The notes beneath the pieces were generated by a model. That model ran no database searches and was not told where the DNA came from. It saw nothing but the letters and a program-made list of their open reading frames with translations. Source: Candidatus Firestoneibacteriota bacterium (GTDB lineage: Bacteria; Oederibacteriota; D2-FULL-39-29). Taken from it: a stretch of 44,965 bases of DNA. The DNA lies in contig CAITEH010000019.1 in the NCBI GenBank assembly GCA_903891415.1, positions 1 to 44,965 on the forward strand, given 5' to 3'. Made by a program: the position numbers and the translations under genes. This document shows positions 43,040 through 44,965 of this stretch, piece after piece (positions within the stretch are counted from its first letter, which is position 1; each line of letters starts with the position of its first letter).

Positions 43040-43068
43040 CTACTGCAGAGTAGTCTACTAACGAGTAG
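43040..43068. promoter_or_regulatory. tandem inverted repeats, possible operator
   Basis: CTACT-N4-AGTAG occurs twice (43040-43053 and 43055-43068), 15 bp apart, upstream of the ATPase remnant. Identical geometry suggests a paired binding site left from the lost gene. Confidence 0.45.
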
Positions 43069-43090
43069 TATATGTACAGAAGACTACAAA

Positions 43091-43147
43091 ATGAAATTCA
43101 TTAACAGAGAGAAAGAATTGGCTGCATTGTGTTTATCGGCAATATAA
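43091..43147 (+). pseudogene. 5' fragment of an archaeal-type AAA ATPase gene
   Basis: MKFINREKELAAL is the typical opening of the MKFxNREKEL ATPase family. After 13 residues the sequence passes into TGTTTATCGGCAATATAA, which resembles the 3' end of fic, and stops. It is a remnant of 18 codons, too short to be functional. Confidence 0.6.
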
Positions 43148-43159
43148 TGGCAATCTGCC

Positions 43160-43188
43160 TTGATTTTATTTCACATAAATGATAAAAT
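43160..43188 (+). promoter_or_regulatory. predicted leaderless promoter of fic
   Basis: TTGATT (43160-43165), a 17-bp spacer and TAAAAT (43183-43188) are followed after 6 bp by the fic ATG. No Shine-Dalgarno is present. Confidence 0.6.
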
Positions 43189-43194
43189 AGATAT

Positions 43195-44307
43195 ATGAAA
43201 ACCAAATGGAATCCAAATTATGAGATAAGTTCAACTATTGCCAGAGCTTTAATGGAAATTGAAGCGGCAAAAACTATAGTTGAACATACGCTTTTATCTC
43301 CTGTCATTGAGGCTGAATTACGGCATAAGGCTCGTTTAAAATCAACGCATTACTCAACCAGTATTGAAGGGAATAAACTTACCCTTAAAGAAGCAAAAGA
43401 GGTTATAGAAAAAAGAAAAACTCATTTTCACGGCCGTGAACGCGATGTGAATGAATTTCGCAATTACTGGGATGCCCTGCTTCAAGTTGAAGATTGGGCT
43501 GACAAACGAGTTGAAATAAGTGAAGATCTGATAAAGAAACTGAACTCTATAGTGGAAAAAGGCAAAAGAGCAAAACCCACACCCTATCGCAATGAGCAGA
43601 ATGTTATCAAAGATTCAAAGTCCGGAGCAATAGTTTATCTCCCGCCCGAAGCAAAAGATGTTCCTAAACTTATGTCAGAAATGGTACATTGGACAAAGTT
43701 AGCTCAGAAAAACAATATTCCTGTTCCTATAATAGCAGCATTGCTTCATTATCAATTTGTCACCATTCATCCTTATTATGACGGTAATGGCAGGACGGCA
43801 AGGCTGCTTGCGACTTTTATTTTGCAGCGTGATGGATATGGACTAAACGGATTCTTCTCCATGGAAGAGCACCATGCCAAAGATTTAGGAAGATATTATA
43901 ACTCGATAGCAGTTCATAAACATCATAATTACTACGAAGGCAGAAATAAAGCTGTTTTGACATCATGGGTTGAGTATTTTGTTAGATTGCTTGCAACGGT
44001 ATTTACACAAGCAAAAGATGAGGCGCTTAATTATAAGAAAATAGGTGTGCCGTCAGAACCCCAGGAATTAAGAAGATTAGATCGCAGAGCGAGAATGGTC
44101 TTATCTCTATTTGCCAAGAAAGATCGTATAGCTGTCCAAGATGCAATAACTCTTTTGGGATTATCCGACCGTATGGTCAGAGTGCTGATGCAAAAATGGG
44201 TTAAAGACGGCTGGCTTATAATGACAGATTCATCCAAGCGTGCAAGGTCATACGGTTTATCGGCAAAATATCGGCAATTTGTCGGTAATTTAACGGCAAT
44301 AGAATAA
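43195..44307 (+). CDS. Fic-domain AMP-transferase with N-terminal inhibitory motif and C-terminal winged helix
   Basis: A 370-residue Fic protein that would attach AMP or another nucleotide moiety to a target protein. The active-site loop is HPYYDGNGRTAR (catalytic H192). An inhibitory (S/T)xxxE(G/N) motif lies N-terminal at S54-E58-G59 (STSIEGN), so it is a class II, self-inhibited Fic. A Fic/DOC N-terminal domain and a C-terminal winged-helix-like region (LLGLSDRMVRVLMQKWVKDGWL) complete it. The gene seems intact, and a decayed copy of its 3' end lies 2-3 kb upstream. AT-rich context suggests acquisition by transfer. Confidence 0.93.
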   Translation: MKTKWNPNYEISSTIARALMEIEAAKTIVEHTLLSPVIEAELRHKARLKSTHYSTSIEGNKLTLKEAKEVIEKRKTHFHGRERDVNEFRNYWDALLQVEDWADKRVEISEDLIKKLNSIVEKGKRAKPTPYRNEQNVIKDSKSGAIVYLPPEAKDVPKLMSEMVHWTKLAQKNNIPVPIIAALLHYQFVTIHPYYDGNGRTARLLATFILQRDGYGLNGFFSMEEHHAKDLGRYYNSIAVHKHHNYYEGRNKAVLTSWVEYFVRLLATVFTQAKDEALNYKKIGVPSEPQELRRLDRRARMVLSLFAKKDRIAVQDAITLLGLSDRMVRVLMQKWVKDGWLIMTDSSKRARSYGLSAKYRQFVGNLTAIE

Positions 44308-44392
44308 GTAGAAAGACAAGGTGCCGTAATTAAACAATGAAAAAGTTCCTTGAATAAAAAAGTATAGAAGCGAATAATTAAGGAGTGATAAT

Positions 44393-44836
44393 ATGGATAA
44401 TATTATTTTTGCAACGATTGGCTTATTGGCTTCAGTAGTAACTGCTTCTATGTCATATTATTTTACTAAAAAGCATGAGTTGAAAATGGAAGAAAGAAGA
44501 TTAAAAGAGGAATATTTTAAGAAATTTTTAAAAGCATTAAGTGATGTGGCTATTGATAATAAGAATGAGAAAGCACTAAATAGATTGTCAGAAGGTTTTA
44601 ATTATTTGTTACTTATTGCAGATGCTGAGGTGGTAGGAAAATAAATGGATTTCCATAATTTTGTAAATATTTCTAATACTTCTATCCCTAGAAATTCTGA
44701 TGAGTGGTGGAAAAAACATGATATTTTGCTTAAAGAACTAATTATAGCAATGAGGCAAGATCTGTTTGGGAAAGAGAAAAGTAATGCATTTCCTGAATTA
44801 CATTTAATAGGCGGAAAATCGGCACGAAAGTATTAA
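44393..44836 (+). pseudogene. small membrane-anchored protein gene interrupted by an in-frame stop
   Basis: Two open stretches (44393-44644 and 44645-44836) are in the same frame and separated only by TAA at 44642-44644, directly followed by ATG. The first encodes an N-terminal membrane segment (NIIFATIGLLASVVTASMSYYF) and a charged helix (KKHELKMEERRLKEEYFKKF). The second continues MDFHNFVNISN and LLKELIIAMRQDLFGK. Together they would make one protein of about 147 residues; one base change (TTA to TAA) would explain the break. Two separate proteins with reinitiation are possible but less likely. Function unknown. Confidence 0.65.
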
Positions 44837-44937
44837 TCAGAGGAAAACAAATGGAAAATTTCGCTTAAATACCCATTGAAAAAACTTGTAAGCCGATGCG
44901 GATGTTAATTTAATAGTCAAATGAATAGTCATTTCTA

Positions 44938-44965
44938 TTGACAATTAAATAGTCGCATAGTATAC
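44938..44965 (+). promoter_or_regulatory. predicted promoter cut by window end, with AATAGTC repeats
   Basis: TTGACA (44938-44943), a 17-bp spacer and TATAC at the window edge form a promoter for a gene beyond the window. AATAGTC occurs at 44912, 44924 and 44948, spaced 12 and 24 bp, as expected for repressor sites. Confidence 0.55.

Overview
This window looks like a chromosomal segment of an uncultured, anaerobic, Gram-negative-type bacterium. Indications are a B12-dependent ribonucleotide reductase, an anaerobic radical-SAM sulfatase-maturating enzyme, corrinoid-methyltransferase-like URO-D proteins, Cys-type sulfatases, and secreted proteins with plain signal peptides. The gene mix resembles that of carbohydrate- and sulfate-ester-degrading lineages such as the PVC superphylum or candidate phyla from anoxic groundwater and sediment. 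The phylum is an inference; no rRNA or tRNA gene was seen.

Layout: (1) 1-4.7 kb: the 3' part of a metal P-type ATPase, a vapBC toxin-antitoxin pair, then a minus-strand uvrC / tRNA nucleotidyltransferase pair. (2) 4.7-14.1 kb: a MITE-like inverted repeat; two ExeA-like AAA ATPases flanking purB; an operon-like run of aldo-keto reductase, SpoU methyltransferase, anSME and sulfatase; and a convergent second sulfatase. (3) 14.2-23.8 kb: two tandem URO-D paralogues with a gene-conversion tract, a hexapeptide acetyltransferase, a third URO-D-like protein, an HtrA-like protease with four PDZ-like modules, a protease-like protein lacking catalytic residues, and a glycosidase-like protein. (4) 24-33.5 kb: nrdJ, then a sugar-acid catabolic cluster (Gfo/Idh/MocA, creatininase-type hydrolase, zinc dehydrogenase, KDG kinase, KDPG aldolase fused to a VOC domain, Ldh2-type dehydrogenase). 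(5) 33.5-39.2 kb: secreted cyclophilin, secreted glycosidase-like protein, third sulfatase, comM. (6) 39.2-45 kb: an AT-richer accessory zone with yefM-yoeB, an IS21-family element inserted with a 4-bp target duplication into a decayed fic copy, fragments of two other genes, an intact fic gene, and a gene split by an in-frame stop.

How genes may work together: the anSME overlaps its sulfatase gene by 4 bp and could activate all three sulfatases, which carry a C-x-P-x-R motif. The glycosidase-like proteins would act with them on sulfated glycans, and the 26.8-33.5 kb cluster would funnel a released sugar through an Entner-Doudoroff-like route, although no dehydratase is present.

Two cross-cutting signals stand out. 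First, six genes (uvrC, both ExeA-like ATPases, two sulfatases, fic) have a -35/-10 promoter whose -10 box ends only 6-8 bp before the ATG with no Shine-Dalgarno sequence, so they are probably transcribed without leaders. Second, a composite intergenic repeat (9-bp array, a conserved block and a SD-proximal motif) occurs in the leaders of metabolic genes in the same orientation as the genes.
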